Shown piece after piece: positions 49,201 to 60,780 of a DNA stretch of 64,000 nt. A program made the position numbers and the translations under genes. The stretch's first letter is position 1, and each line of letters begins with the position of its first letter. This DNA is from Casuarius casuarius. Its lineage: Eukaryota > Chordata > Aves > Casuariiformes > Casuariidae. The stretch covers positions 768,708-832,707 of the forward strand of contig PTFA01000087.1 in the NCBI GenBank assembly GCA_003342895.1, given 5' to 3'. The notes under the pieces are model-generated. The model saw nothing but the letters and a program-made list of their open reading frames with translations. It had not been told where the DNA came from and searched no databases.

Positions 49201-50226
49201 TGTAAGACTTATTTGGACGTAGTGAGCTGTCAAACATACAGAAAGGTTTCTCTAGAGCAATTGTAGTAAGGGTGGGATTGTTTGTAGCAAGCTGAGCGGC
49301 TGCAGTCTGAGGTTTCAGGCTCTGATCTGGAAGAGAAAGTTACCAAAAGAGTGCATGAAAGTCTTTCACCTCTCCCTCCACAAGCTCTGACTCAAAATGG
49401 AGGGTAGGCATTGCTAGCAAACAACATTAAAGCATAAGAGTGGGATATAAAATATGACTGCCCATGAAGCAGCATACTTGTCCTGTGAAAGTTTGAGAGT
49501 TGGTGGGGTTGTTGTAATGCAAAATGGGGAACTCAAGAATTTGGAGACGGAGCTAAGAGACATTGCTGTTCCTCAGGAAGGTAACATGCACATCAGTCAC
49601 CTCACCAGAGGTGGACAAAGGCAAAGCCTCATTAGATGAGAGGCTTGAACCTCTGTCATTAGAGTCCCGCATACACGACCACCCCCTAAACTGCCCAACA
49701 GCAGCACCAGAAGCAGTGCAATTATTTTTCAAATTCTTAAACTACAAGAAGTCTTAATAAGGTTTTCAAGACATACAGAGCAGGAATAACAGATCTAGCA
49801 GAGCCTTACAGAAAGGAAAGCTGCCTGGGAGAGGTACTGGAGAGAGAAAGTGGTACTGGAAGAGGGTTTTCTGTCAGACATTTCTCCCCTCCCTCACCCT
49901 CGCCTCATCCCCAGTCTCCTGGGAAAGTTTAATTAACAAAAGAGAAAGAGATTAAGTAATTCCTCCTGCTTCCTGACCTAGATGCAGCAGAGACACTTTA
50001 ACAGGCTTCCAACAAGATTCAATACGCATTTGCAGCCCTAAATGCCTTTCTCAGCACAGGTCCTAGAACAGAGCTGACACCCAAAAAGAAACAAAAGAGA
50101 GAGAAAGAGAAGCGCAAAGAGAAGAATAACAAAAAAGGAGGAGAAAACAACCTCAGACAGATACCACTTACCTGCATATAGCTGCCCTAGAGAGCAAAAG
50201 GCTAATACAACCCAATTGCCCCTCAT
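43216..50226 (-). CDS. UPK3A: UPK3A, uroplakin 3a (whole coding span, 6 exons, last tentative)
   Basis: Exons 50226-50172, 49326-49171, 45967-45688, 44483-44401, 43907-43775 and tentatively 43279-43216 join in phase to 256 residues (human 287). Seen: a signal peptide (residues 1-18, MRGNWVVLAFCSLGQLYA), the N-terminal block ATNNPTLTTIALEKPFCMFD, a lumenal domain with conserved cysteines (TCLHDP and DVCNPP, human TCLWDP and LCNAPL), WSDPI, then GRRSGGMIVITSIL opening one transmembrane segment at about 209-232. A sequon NRS lies in exon 3. Known: UPK3A pairs with UPK1B in the asymmetric unit membrane of urothelium. Birds lack a bladder, so here it would act in another epithelium; that is inference. 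It lies upstream of FAM118A on the same strand, as in human. The first five exons are firm; the C-terminus is not. Confidence 0.93.
43775..43907 (-). CDS. UPK3A: UPK3A exon 5 (transmembrane segment)
   Basis: The exon has 133 nt (2 + 43 codons + 2). PGRRSGGMIVITSILSVFVF continues as LLLSGFLASVCSTV, matching human PGRRSGGMIVITSILGSLPF and giving one membrane span. The acceptor is TTTTCTAG|TT and the donor TCAG|GTAAGT. The strong donor shows that a further coding exon must follow. Confidence 0.94.
43908..44400 (-). other. UPK3A intron between exons 4 and 5
   Basis: 0.5-kb intron. Nothing else was seen. Confidence 0.8.
44401..44483 (-). CDS. UPK3A: UPK3A exon 4
   Basis: The exon has 83 nt (1 + 27 codons + 1), encoding (R)FKYMLVDNTDCIMKDQTL, then WSDPIKTRR. 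It aligns with human RFKYVLVN...EDQTLWSDPIRT. The acceptor is CCCTCACAG|A and the donor CGAG|GTAAGT. Confidence 0.93.
44484..45687 (-). other. UPK3A intron between exons 3 and 4
   Basis: 1.2-kb intron. Overlapping frames at 45.08-45.33 kb on both strands are not supported as genes. Confidence 0.8.
45688..45967 (-). CDS. UPK3A: UPK3A exon 3 (lumenal domain)
   Basis: The exon has 280 nt (2 + 92 codons + 2). It holds PLDSTFQQTSGGRLGPYKAA, VLKQYLFRVGDDETCLHDPN and DVCNPPLAPDTTY(R), which align with human PLGSTFLQTEGGRTGPYKAV and RVGANGTCLWDPNF..LCNAPL. The acceptor is TCCCACAG|CA and the donor TACAG|GTACAA. Confidence 0.95.
45968..49170 (-). other. UPK3A intron between exons 2 and 3
   Basis: 3.2-kb intron with a T16 run near 47710. 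Several stop-poor frames on both strands show no domain. No internal gene was recognised. Confidence 0.8.
49171..49326 (-). CDS. UPK3A: UPK3A exon 2
   Basis: The exon has 156 nt, two bases plus 51 codons plus one base. It contains ATNNPTLTTIALEKPFCMFD and YTVYLYAMMES, close to human ATNNPTLTTVALEKPLCMFD and VYLYVLVDS. The acceptor is CTTCCAG|AT and the donor CGG|GTAAGT. It is too short for the usual ORF length cut-off. Confidence 0.93.
49327..50171 (-). other. UPK3A intron 1
   Basis: 0.8-kb intron. Just inside the donor, at 50085-50150, the transcribed strand order is pyrimidine-rich (CTTT/CTCC runs). No other feature was seen. Confidence 0.8.
50172..50226 (-). CDS. UPK3A: UPK3A exon 1 (signal peptide)
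   Basis: ATG at 50226-50224 with A at -3 starts 18 codons plus one base, ending at the donor GCAG|GTAAGT. The residues are a short basic start, a hydrophobic core WVVLAFCSL and a small-residue end LYA, a standard cleavable signal. An in-frame TTG upstream is not a plausible start. Confidence 0.88.
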
Positions 50227-50470
50227 GCTTGAGCCCAACCAAAACCTACCACAGGGTAGGAAAAAGAAAAAAAAAACAGGGGTGGGAGGCAGCCCCTGCT
50301 AAAGAGCTCCCACACGCACTCCTGCCCTGAAGTCAAGCACTCCTGCACCTTTCCACAAGCTCCCTGTGGTTAGGAGCTACCCACCCCCTCAGCACCTCCC
50401 TATATGCTTATCCTCCCTCCTGCTCAGGTGGCACCAACCCCCAATCTTTATCAGCTCCCCGGTGGTAGAG
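50227..50470 (-). promoter_or_regulatory. Probable UPK3A 5' UTR and promoter region
   Basis: The sequence upstream of the start codon has no CpG island, as expected for a tissue-restricted gene. On the minus strand it holds GATA motifs (CTGATAAAGA, AGGATAAG) and a weak TATA-like GCATATAGGG near 50405. The transcription start cannot be placed. Confidence 0.35.
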
Positions 50471-52424
50471 GAGGGTGTTGGAGCTTTCATTTCCACTCAA
50501 TATTAGACACCAGTCTAGCTCTCAGCAGTGCTATGGGTGTAAAAAGGATTTTTCTTCCACAGGTATAACCGATAGGTGGCTTTGTTCTGTCTCTTGGTGT
50601 ACCTTCTTCTGTCTAAAAACTTTTGAAATCTCACGTGTAGGGAAAATTTGGGACTGAATATCTGAATCCTGCAACCAACCTACATCAGGGAAGGATCTGA
50701 TTATGATCTGCTTCAGAGCTCTAAATTTGGGCAGCCTTAAATCAGAGGTCACAACTGCCTTCTGAGTTGTGTTTCTTGGGTTACACCTTGTTAAACATAA
50801 ACCTTCTGATTCTGCTTCTGGTTACACTGGTGTGAAAAGGCAACTTACATGGATGGCAAACCACTGGGAGAGCTGAATCACACCTGTTGCACTGAATTGT
50901 TCATCTGAGAATACTCTTGATATGTGTTGCCGTTACAAATGGTTTATTACATATGATCTCAGATTACAGAACTACTAATCACCTGTTTAGGCTGGGGGGG
51001 GGAAAGGTGTCAGAAAGATTTGATGAGGCAAACTTGATGCCACTGCTGCATCTCCAGATTTAGACTAATATCACTACAGTTACATTACCAAATACCTTTG
51101 TGGATATGCCATGGGACCCTGAAATCTGTTTGAAATATGTAATCTAATGATTATAATGTAATTTCCTCCCCATATGTATCTCATTTTGTTTCAACTTCTG
51201 CGCGTCAACTTCTGTGTGTTTGGTTTGACTTTTTTCTCACACTACTTTCGAGGGAGAATAACTCTGTTGAATGCAGGAGTTATCCCAGATTTGCACTGGT
51301 ATAGAATAAGGATGAGTTTTATTATCCCTTCTCACTCTACAATGCACTATAAGCCTGTGCTGGAATAAATACTTGCGTGTATCAGGTTAAGGCAGAAAAG
51401 AACTCACCCCTCTGTCATTTATTCCTAGAAATTCGATTTTTAACAATTGCAGTAGGGGGATTATTTGTACAAACTTGGTACTGATTCACTCAAGAATGTT
51501 TTTTTCCTTTAAAGCAATACAAATGATACACAAAATCTGGAAGGTTCTCAGTAAAAGCACAGCTTAAGAACAACAGGATCCCTCTCCCCATGAACCAAGT
51601 CAATACTTTCTCCATACAGCGATTCCTGTAAAATCAGATCCTGAATTCTTTAGACAGGTAACCCTTCCAGAGCAATCAACAAGAGTTTTTTTTTTTCCCC
51701 TTTAAACATAGAATAGACACATTATTTGCCTAATTTTTGAAAAAAGACACTAGGGCATCTTGCATTTCAGAGAAAAAGAAATATTCTATTTCATGGCATG
51801 CAAGCCATTTGCTTGTGTTAGAGAATACTCTTCCAAGTTTGGCAAAGCATCACATACATAGCAACAGAAAAGAATACCCATTTTAAAAATCAACAAATTA
51901 AAACCCAGACTCATCATATAAATTGCAACTTAAAGATAGCAATTCTTTGTTTTAGATTCATAACCATCAAGTAATACATTCAGTAGTTATTACTCAGGCA
52001 AAACTCTGCGTGACCTTCTTGGAGTTTTGCCTGGATGAACACTGTGGTAAACTGCTCCTTGGGCTGCAGTTGTGCAAACTGTTACTCATGTGATCAGTTT
52101 TACTACTGTGAGAAGCATGTCAACAGAGTTGCTCATCACAGAAAGGTTAATCACTTTTTTAGGTAGTTACAGGACAGCAATTTCAGCCATTATTTTTCAT
52201 GAGGCTATTTGTTTTTAGCCAGCATGATTTAGTTGACTGCAAGGCCATCTTGTGCTCTACTGGAATTCACCAGCCACAAATGAGGGAGAAAATGTTGCCT
52301 GTGTTGTGAGATTTTAAAATTGTTGGGTTTGTTCCATGTTCAAAAGAATCTCTAACAAAGGTAGGAAAATAACATGACAATAGGCGCTCTCAGCTCCATC
52401 TGTGCTGACAGATGTGTCCTAAAT

Positions 52425-52510
52425 TAGGACCAGATTCCATTCTTGCTTACACTAGTGTAAATCCATATTAACTCCACTGAAGTCAGGAGAGCTAGTCTGG
52501 ATTTAAAGGA
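52425..52510 (+). repeat. Ancient palindrome-type interspersed repeat
   Basis: GCTTACACTAGTGTAAATCC, then TTAACTCCACTGAAGTCAGG has the partly self-complementary form (TACAC..GTGTAAAT; CTCCATTGAAGTCAATGG) common in amniote genomes. Similar scraps occur at 51.26, 54.48 and 57.15 kb. The family name is not certain. Confidence 0.45.
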
Positions 52511-53109
52511 TGTTACTATGAACAAACTTAACCTCCAGTCAGCATAGTCATAGCATTCCCAAAAGCAAGCGCAGAAGAAATTAATGTAAAGTCCTAGGAG
52601 AACCCATGTGTCCATTTAAGCAATAATGCCAATTTTCTTGCTCTGTGTTACACTGGGGGCAATTCTGGAATAATTCATAGAAGCCTCCAGCGTCAGTTTG
52701 GACTGATGGCTCTGTGAGAGCAAAATTTGCCTGTAGCCCTGGCATGCCACTGTGCGGTGAATAGGCCCTCAAGTCCCAGAAGGCCATGAAGAATATGGGG
52801 TCCTCTAGGATCCGAAGTCCAAACCGTTATATGCTCAGCTGTGGGTAGCGTGGAGATAATCCTCTGTGCTTTGCTGTGCTCCATCTCTCCAGTCAGCTGC
52901 ACTTGTTAAAATTGATAAGCAACTTGCAAGCACAGCTCCATGTAGAGAACATTACGGTTTTCACTAAAGAGATTAAGGAACATAGATAATGGTGGTGACA
53001 TGTACCAGCCAAGACATACTCTAATTCAAAGGGTGAAAAAAAAAGAAAAACCAGAATCCATTTTAAAATACTTTGGTGACGCTCTCTGGTTTTCTACATA
53101 GCTATTAAT

Positions 53110-53420
53110 AGCTCGCAATTTCCTGCAGACATCCTGGTGGATGTAGACCTTGAGGAAGGAGCTGAAAGAGGAGAGGAATAGTGGCTTTGTGAATCAATTT
53201 TAAAAAAGCATTCCATGAATATGGGTGATCTGGAAGAGATCTGCAGAGATGGTTAAAAAAAAGGTTGATAAAGCAGGAGATCAAGGCATGGGGTAGCGGT
53301 ACAGAGCTGACACTGATATAAAATGGAGAGGGACAGAGATGCAGCATTGTGAAAAATCTTGAAAGCGAGAAGTTGGAATGTGAAACAATAGAAAAGTTTT
53401 TCCCTTCTGCCCAATCGCTG
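53110..53420 (+). repeat. Probable ancient LINE-type repeat remnant
   Basis: Plus-strand phrases such as GTGGCTTTGTGAATCAATTT, AAGCATTCCATGAATATGGG and AATCTTGAAAGCGAGAAGTT resemble the 3' part of very old LINE families seen across amniotes. This is from memory of repeat text, not a search. The minus-strand 123-residue frame here is incidental. Confidence 0.35.
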
Positions 53421-54060
53421 TGCTCCAGGCATGATCTGGCAGGCTCATGCCACCTCTGCTGCTCAGTCTTCAGCATCTGGTCTGCAGGGCTTACTCACAA
53501 GGAGAGCAGCTGTAGTAATGCTGTTACTATAAGGGTATTTGTCCATTTGAGAGTCACGCTGAAACCAAAAAAATCAATGCAAAGAGGTTACTGGTCAGAT
53601 ACTACAGACTTCAGAAGTGGTTGTTGTGAGGGCTAGTATTAGTTACAAATTATTACAAACAGTGGAAGATCCAAACTAGTCTGGCAAGGGAAACTTCTGT
53701 CTAATGTTAAATAAAGTTCAGTCACTGCTGCACTGTATTCATATCATAAGGCTATAGATAAAAGGGAAAAATTTCCCCTTTACCCAGGGAGAAAATTTCC
53801 CACTGAAGCAGGAGGTGAAATACCCTTTTATGACGTTTCCTTCTCAAAATCTTTGCAGATTACTTTAAGAGAGTAGGAGATTCACATCTTAAAAGCTCTG
53901 TTGCACCGACGGCCACATGGATGCCTGGAACCTCTGAGTCATTCTGGAATTTCTTGCAAGTGTCTTTGGCTTCCTAGAAAAGCATTTCTGCCCTTTGTTG
54001 CCTCCTTAGGGGGCATTCACTTCTGATCTGAAAAGCTGCCTATTAACACAGCCTCAGGAT

Positions 54061-54126
54061 TCATTTTCTGGGGCTCTCTTCCTTTTTTCCTAATCATTTT
54101 CTGGAGCTGTCTTCCTTTTTTCCTAA
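54061..54126. repeat. 33-bp tandem duplication, two mismatches
   Basis: Two 33-bp units beginning TCATTTTCTGG and ending CCTTTTTTCCTAA lie head to tail and differ at two positions (GGGCTCTC versus GAGCTGTC). Confidence 0.9.
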
Positions 54127-54479
54127 TAAAATCCCTTAGCCTGTACAGATTATGAATCTCGGAAAGAGCTCTGCAAACCACTTTGTTAAAAAGGGACTGA
54201 TGTGATGGAGATAAGCCCGATCCTACATTCTTTCAGCACAAGAACAGACTTATGTGCTGAGCGGGGGTCCCATCTGTGCACAGATCTGAGCAGCATGACT
54301 CACTGAGCCACTGATATCCTTAATTTAGAAATCTTTCATGTGTCCATAAGGAAATATGAAGGCTCAGTTATTAAGATGGGATCTTGGAATTTATTTTATC
54401 ATCTGGTCACAATTAATTTTGTGCAAACCTGAAAGCGCAAGCAACAGCAACATCAGGAAGGGAGAAAGAGCTTTATACA

Positions 54480-54550
54480 TAAGAAATCAGAGTCGCACCA
54501 TTCTCTAATATAAACTGGCGCAGCTCCATTGAAGTAAATTTCTTACAAAC
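54480..54550 (-). repeat. Ancient palindrome-type repeat fragment
   Basis: Plus-strand TATAAACTGGCGCAGCTCCA followed by TTGAAGTAAATTTCTTAC is the same kind of element as at 52425, in degraded form. Confidence 0.35.
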
Positions 54551-54933
54551 AGAGGAACTGGTCCTGCTTGTGTTCCACTCAGAAGTCACGTCCGAGATCT
54601 TAGCACTGCAGTAAACCCCGAACAATCCCACAATACTGAAACAGCTGTGGCTTGGAGTAGCCAAAGGTTAAAATGAAAGGTCCTTTTGTTATGCTGAAGT
54701 TACTGTTTTCTTTGCTGAGGAAATATCTTACAATCTACAGTTATCCGCTTGAACTTTCATTTCATACTGCTAAGAACCACCAAGAAATACTTTTATTTAT
54801 GAGTGTCCTGGGCTTACGTGACTCTATAGATGTCCCTAATAAAGCAGAAGCACCTTTTTTTTTTTTGCTGCACTCTTCTCAGACTGCCCCTTGTGACAGA
54901 TCATTTGTACCAGGCAGGTCAAAAGATCAGTCC

Positions 54934-54985
54934 TCCATTTCTTCACTTACAAAATGACAATAATAGTTTCCTACTTCAGTGAATC
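54934..54985 (-). repeat. MIR-like SINE fragment
   Basis: CATTTCTTCACTTACAAAAT then GACAATAATAGTTTCCTACTT resembles the MIR phrase TCATCTGTAAAATGGGGATAATAATAGTACCTAC. Confidence 0.45.
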
Positions 54986-57285
54986 CATTATTGATTGAGG
55001 AGCTTGTTCTAAACATCAGTTGCAACTAGGAGTCACACTGGTGTAAAAGATGGGAAGAAAGAAGTCATCTTTGGTAATCCAAAGTGCTTTGATAATTGCA
55101 TATTATATCTATGACCAAAGTAATACGGGTTTTGATGAAGAACTAAGCAAAGGTGATGAGGGATGGAGTTCATCTTCCTGACCTATGAACTGGCTACATT
55201 CCCTAGGCTGCAGTTTCTTTTGCTGGCTTCATGCAAGAATGGATCCTAACTTGCTCCCCAAAGTAACTTTGCTGTGTTGGCATGACATGGGTCAATGCAA
55301 CGACCCTCTCCGTGGCTGATGTGCGAAAGCAGGCCTCTCAGTAGCAGAAGGAATGTAATCCCCTCCCCCTTGGTCTTCATACAAATATTCAGGTGCATTG
55401 TGGAGCCTTTTACATTTAATTTTACCAGGTAAATAAAATCAATTTAGCTTTCTGGTTTTACAAGCAAGACTGAATTTTAATGGTATAACTTTATTAATAC
55501 CTGAAGTTCACTTGAGGAGAATCTCTCTGTAAAGGCTAAAGAATAGGCTCTTTACTCCTGAAGGTTTTTTATTATTAGGGCTAGGGACTTTTCTAAGGCT
55601 AAAGTCCTAAGCTATCACTTCATGGAGCCATCTTAATACTTCTGAGACCCAGCTGAAATTTGGTGCAATGCCTGTGGCTTTATACGAATGTGAAGTACAC
55701 CACAACCAGGCTCTTGTACTGATCAGCGTGCCAAATTCAACTGCAATCAGAGTTCTTTAACAAAATGGCCCATAATATGGTAATTAAAATGAAAAATGCT
55801 CTTCTTAGGACTTCCTTTACCCACTAAATTGTAATCCCACTTGCTTATTCATTGATCCAAGAAGGAAAAAACAGAAGAATACCTGTTTTTGACTACAGTC
55901 TTTAGCTTGTAGCTTAGATAGTCAGCTAAATTCTGATAAAATACTGTTTGAAAGTGCTGTTCGAATTTGCTGTTGAACAAACAGGAAAACCCCCCCAAAA
56001 CCGAACCACTCCCTAGAGAATAATCTGGATCAGACATTGCTTACTTGGGATGCTCATTTTTCAGACTGTGTGACAGAAATTCCCCATCCATTGGCCTTCC
56101 AACAGCTGTAACAGGGTTTTGTCAAAGAGTTCTGATACATAGGTCCTTGCTCTTCATAGCCACGGTGCCAGTGTGGACTGCGCAGAAAGATGGAGTAATC
56201 TACAATGTTAGGTACTGAATGCCCATCTGCTGCTAGTCAAAATTTATATTCCATACAGCGCCCATATTCCTGGTTACTTATGCTCTTGTTGTTTGAGAAT
56301 GTTGCCCTCTGTCAAATTGATATATAGGTTCCTGCTGATGAAGTTTAAATTGCTCGATTTCATCTCAGTATTTTTTCCTCTCCGGTATTCAATATGCTTC
56401 TGTGTAACAACCGCTTGTTCAGTTTTTAATCTGAATGAGAGCCATGAGAACATGTCAGGCTGGAATGCTGCCAGCCCCGCACAGAGTTTTATCTGTAAGT
56501 CAACAAGCAGCATCAAAATGTTGCTTTTTTAAAACAGTTAATCCTCATGGCATGGTAACAATATACAGCATCTTCTCACAGACATCCTCTTTTTAAGAAT
56601 TGCCCAATATGTATTTTGATACACAAATACAGCTGGAACATGAATAGGAAAAAAAAGACTTTGAAGGAAAAGGATCCTGGTATTATGTAGACTACTGTGA
56701 TTCATAATTGCACTAGGGAAGGGAGAGAAACACTTGACCTACTTATGTTTGTATGATTTGCAGTTTAACACTGCATTTATGGTTTCACCTTATAGTAGTA
56801 GGCTGAGATCCAGTGCGTTTCTACAGCTCCTTTGAGATTATGTGCATGGGGCATATACATGGGAATAAATAGCTTTGTTCAGAGATTCAAGGCTGAAGGA
56901 AAGCCAGGCTGATGCTATAGAAGGCATCTGCAAAAATATATTTATCGTTTCTGCAACACTGAAGAGTGAAACAATCATTCAAGAAACAATGTAAAAAAGG
57001 GAAAGCAGTGTTCCTCTCAACTCATATACTTCTGCTATTCTGAGCTATCAGGTGAAGTTAATGGCAAGTCTCAGTTAATAATTGATCACAGGCAGGATTC
57101 AGTGTAAACAGCTGCGGTGGAAGTGATGTGATAGATAAAATATTGGAATTTCAGTTATGCTGGTGTAAGTTCCTTTACAGTCAATAGATTTAACCCTAGA
57201 CCCCTGTAAATTAGGATAAAAATGAATGAGTAGTTCTATTTTATCTTAAGAAGTTTATATAAAGAAAGTAAGTATGGCTGTGACC

Positions 57286-57350
57286 AATGTCTAAATGGGG
57301 AAACTGAGACATGGTAAAGTGCACTGACTTACCTGGGGTACTGCAATAGG
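57286..57350 (+). repeat. MIR-like SINE fragment
   Basis: AAATGGGGAAACTGAGACAT, then GGTAAAGTGCACTGACTTACC resembles the MIR phrase GATGGGGAAACTGAGGCACAGAGAGGTTAAGTGACTTGCCC. Confidence 0.55.
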
Positions 57351-60300
57351 AAAGAATGCCCAAATCTCAGGTTTCATGGCTCCCAGGCCAGCATCAAATA
57401 GACTGGGCTGATTCCATTGTAAATTTATTTCAGAGAGCTTTTTGATAAGGTGTTTTTACTTCACTTGATAGGCAGAAACTTATTTTTCATATATAAAGCT
57501 ATTTAAAACTTCTTTCTCCTCTTAATGCACTGTTTAAATGGGACTCAGTAAGAGGCATCTTGTTGGTACCTCCTGCTTTCTAAACAGCTTTGGTTCCCAT
57601 CCCATACCTTATCCTTGTCTCTAGCCTGCCCACCACTGCAATCCATTTGTCTCAGCTCTCAGTTCTTAATTACTCCCTCAAGGAAGAGTTGCTTTGTAAT
57701 TAAATCAGGAATGAGGATCCAAAATATGACACCTAGTGACCCCCTCCAGAATCAAGCTATTTCTATTTTTCAGCTGGCCACCTATAAAATAGGAATAAAA
57801 ATCTTCTCTCTCAGCTCTCGTGTATTCAAATTACAGATGTTTGGGGGAAAGACTATCTTTTATACGTAGATGTAATAGTACTAGCCTTTAAAAGAAGAAT
57901 TAGACTTCAGTGTAACAATTCACTCACTGGTCAAGTTTGCACAGTGTACGGCGCTCAAACTCACTTTCAATTTCCAAGCCTTTGTGCATGGAACCTCTGA
58001 AAAGAAAGTCCTCACTATACAGCTTGTCATCTCTTTCCTTTTCTTTAGTGCCAAATAAAAGCTAGCTCTAAGCTATAGAGACTCATAAAATCATCAGTGC
58101 CTGGGCAGACAGGCAGTCTATTTTTATATTCTGCTCTATATATTTCTTAATGTCTGAACAAGCAAGCTAATTTGCCACAGGACTGTTCATCTGAATTTAC
58201 ACGAGAAGCAAATTTTAGTAGGACCAGGGTACTGGGAACCAGGTGTATCTCCAGGGCAGAAGTGCTAACTAGTGCACAGCACCTTGACTCAAACTGCCTA
58301 AATCAACCAGTGTTACCAGAAAACAATTTTCCGCACACCCCTCAGATTATGTGTGTGCCCTATATCAAAATGGTATCAGAGGCTGCCATGGCCTGTCCCC
58401 ACAGAGGTGCCCAATGCCCGGGTCTGGAGCTGCCCCCGACTCTGTCAAACGTGTATAAGCTTTCCATTCCTCTTTTAGTCTGCCTATAATTCTTGTTCTA
58501 CTAGATAGACCAGACTGGTTCACTGTTAGCTTTCTCATTTTGCATTCTTACAATATTTTCTCTTACCTTTGTTAAATATTCAAGAGAAAAGCACAACTCC
58601 AGGCCATCTCCATTTGGTGGAATTATTCAATTTCAGCAGAGGTAATTCTAAAAATTCAGCATCCCAGATCATTTTAAGCATTAAGGAACAGTGTGCTAGT
58701 CTAACCTCAAACACTTTTTAAAGTGGGAGTGAAATAAACCCGATTCCTTCATTCACAGTGCCTAGTATGACGAATATGGCACTGGTGACTGCATAAGGAT
58801 AATCGCAGGTAATCAGTAAGTTGCTGCGATTTACCAAGTTCCAGCTTGTCAGCTGAGCCATGTGAACTGAATGTATGTCATCTCCTAGATCTCTGCGGTT
58901 GGGGAGTAAAATGAGTTAACCTGAAACCACATAACCTGACATGTTTCATTGCACATCAGCAACAGAGTAAAAGCACATTACACTGCCAGTTAATGCAACT
59001 CATTTGATGACTAGTAGCACATTAGAATGAGGAAACCTGGTCTCTTGCGACTATCTGTACATGTGGATTACATATCAATCACAATGGTAACTTCAAGAGG
59101 AAAAAAAACCTATTTCAATTTCTAGTTCTACTTTAAAAAAGGATTATGTTTAGCTTAGCACTCAACTAGCCTGACAACTTCATGCCCCTTCCAGCTTCCT
59201 CTTCCTGCAACTATGTCCCGATAATCCCATATTTCAGTCAGACCCTCAGAATATGTATGTGACTTCTCTTTCTAAGATTTGCAAGGGGCTGTTCACTGCT
59301 GGGAAATTTTCTTCCAACTCCACAGCATACCTTCTGCAGGGGAAGGAGGTAGAGCAGAAAGAAGTGGCCTAAGACTTCTTCCACCAGTTAAGCATCATAG
59401 AACAACCCCATTATCCATCTTGGAAGGCTTTATGCCCCCACTGTTGCCAGAGACGCACAAGATTTAGCAGGCTTAAGAAGCAATTCCTTAAATTTCAGAA
59501 ATGAGACAGAAAGAGAATAAGCAAGCAAAAATATAGAGCATAATATGTAGAAATGATTCTTTTTAGGTGAATGAGTCCTTTAAAATTGCACGGAAACAGA
59601 GCTGGCAAATTCAAACTTAAGAGCTGTGACACTACATCCTACCAATAGTTCTGCTATTCCGTTATCCTATCTGCTAGTGGTGACTCAGGCATCTACAAAA
59701 ACGAAAAAGAAAAGCTCCAAACCTGTACTCAGAAGAGCTCCATCAGGCAAAGCTTGATTTATGCCCTGAAGCACATCTGACATGGTGGTTATTCATCTGC
59801 CTTTTAAAGGGTTACATTTCATCTCCTGTTATTTATGCATTTCTGTTCCACTTTCCATTATTCTCAACTCTTCTACTAACAAAGAATCCCACATCCCAAG
59901 CAAGGCTGATATCAGAGATCTTTATTACATCAGGTTTTCTGTGAGTGGACCTATAGCCTGAATAGACCTGGAGTATCCTCCTTAGAGTCCGCTCTCCTTA
60001 ATTCTATGGATATATGGGACACAACAGATTTTTTTAAATAAGACCTATCCAGCAGCTCAGGCATTTTCAGCTGTATTGCAGACATACAGTCCTGCTTGGT
60101 CAAGACAATTTTTCTACTAAAGCTGGCTAGTGATACTCACATTGACATGCAGGAATTTGGACAATTTTTGTATTACAGGCCTAATGTTATCATGCATAGC
60201 CTTCTATGTTAAATACTAAAGTACCTTGCTAATCAGAGGAGCAAAAATACATTTTAAATTATATCATCTATCTAGTTTTATAACAGGTCATTGCAACCAT

Positions 60301-60740
60301 TCCAGGTGTATTAACACATAGCAGCATGTATGTATCATCAGCAATGACAGCATATATCGAACATTAATAGCACTTGCAAAGCTAAAATCTAATAGAGCTA
60401 CGCAGATTTATATCAAGTGTTATATCTGTAGTCTCCTTCAAACAGTATTCCCTCTTAATTGACAGCAGTCTCTTAGATGTCCTGCAAACAATGAGAGGGG
60501 AAGAGGCGGGGAAGGGGAAGGCAGAGCCGTATTTCCTCCGAAGAGAAAAGTTTGATGAAAGATGTTATACGGCACATGAGGGAGACAGACTTCTCAGCCT
60601 GTATAATGAACTTCCACAGAAAATAGCGACTGTCAGAAAATGAACCACCTTCCATCCAAGAACGCAGCATATGTAGCACCATACATATAAAAAGAAATGC
60701 AAACAAAGCCTTACTGAAATAAAGTGTTACTCTGCATTCA

Positions 60741-60780
60741 CACTTTCTCACTGTTCCCTTGGGAAAACAGTGAGAAAGTG
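60741..60780. repeat. Perfect 15-bp inverted repeat (hairpin)
   Basis: CACTTTCTCACTGTT (60741-60755) is exactly complementary to AACAGTGAGAAAGTG (60766-60780), with a 10-base loop CCCTTGGGAA. The stem is perfect but the whole hairpin is only 40 nt. Confidence 0.95.

Noticed and set aside
50224..50238. Upstream TTG as UPK3A start
   Set aside because: TTG is not a normal vertebrate start, and the ATG four codons later has a good context and gives a clean signal peptide.
53105..53476. 123-residue minus-strand frame
   Set aside because: It is antisense to a probable ancient repeat and resembles no protein family.
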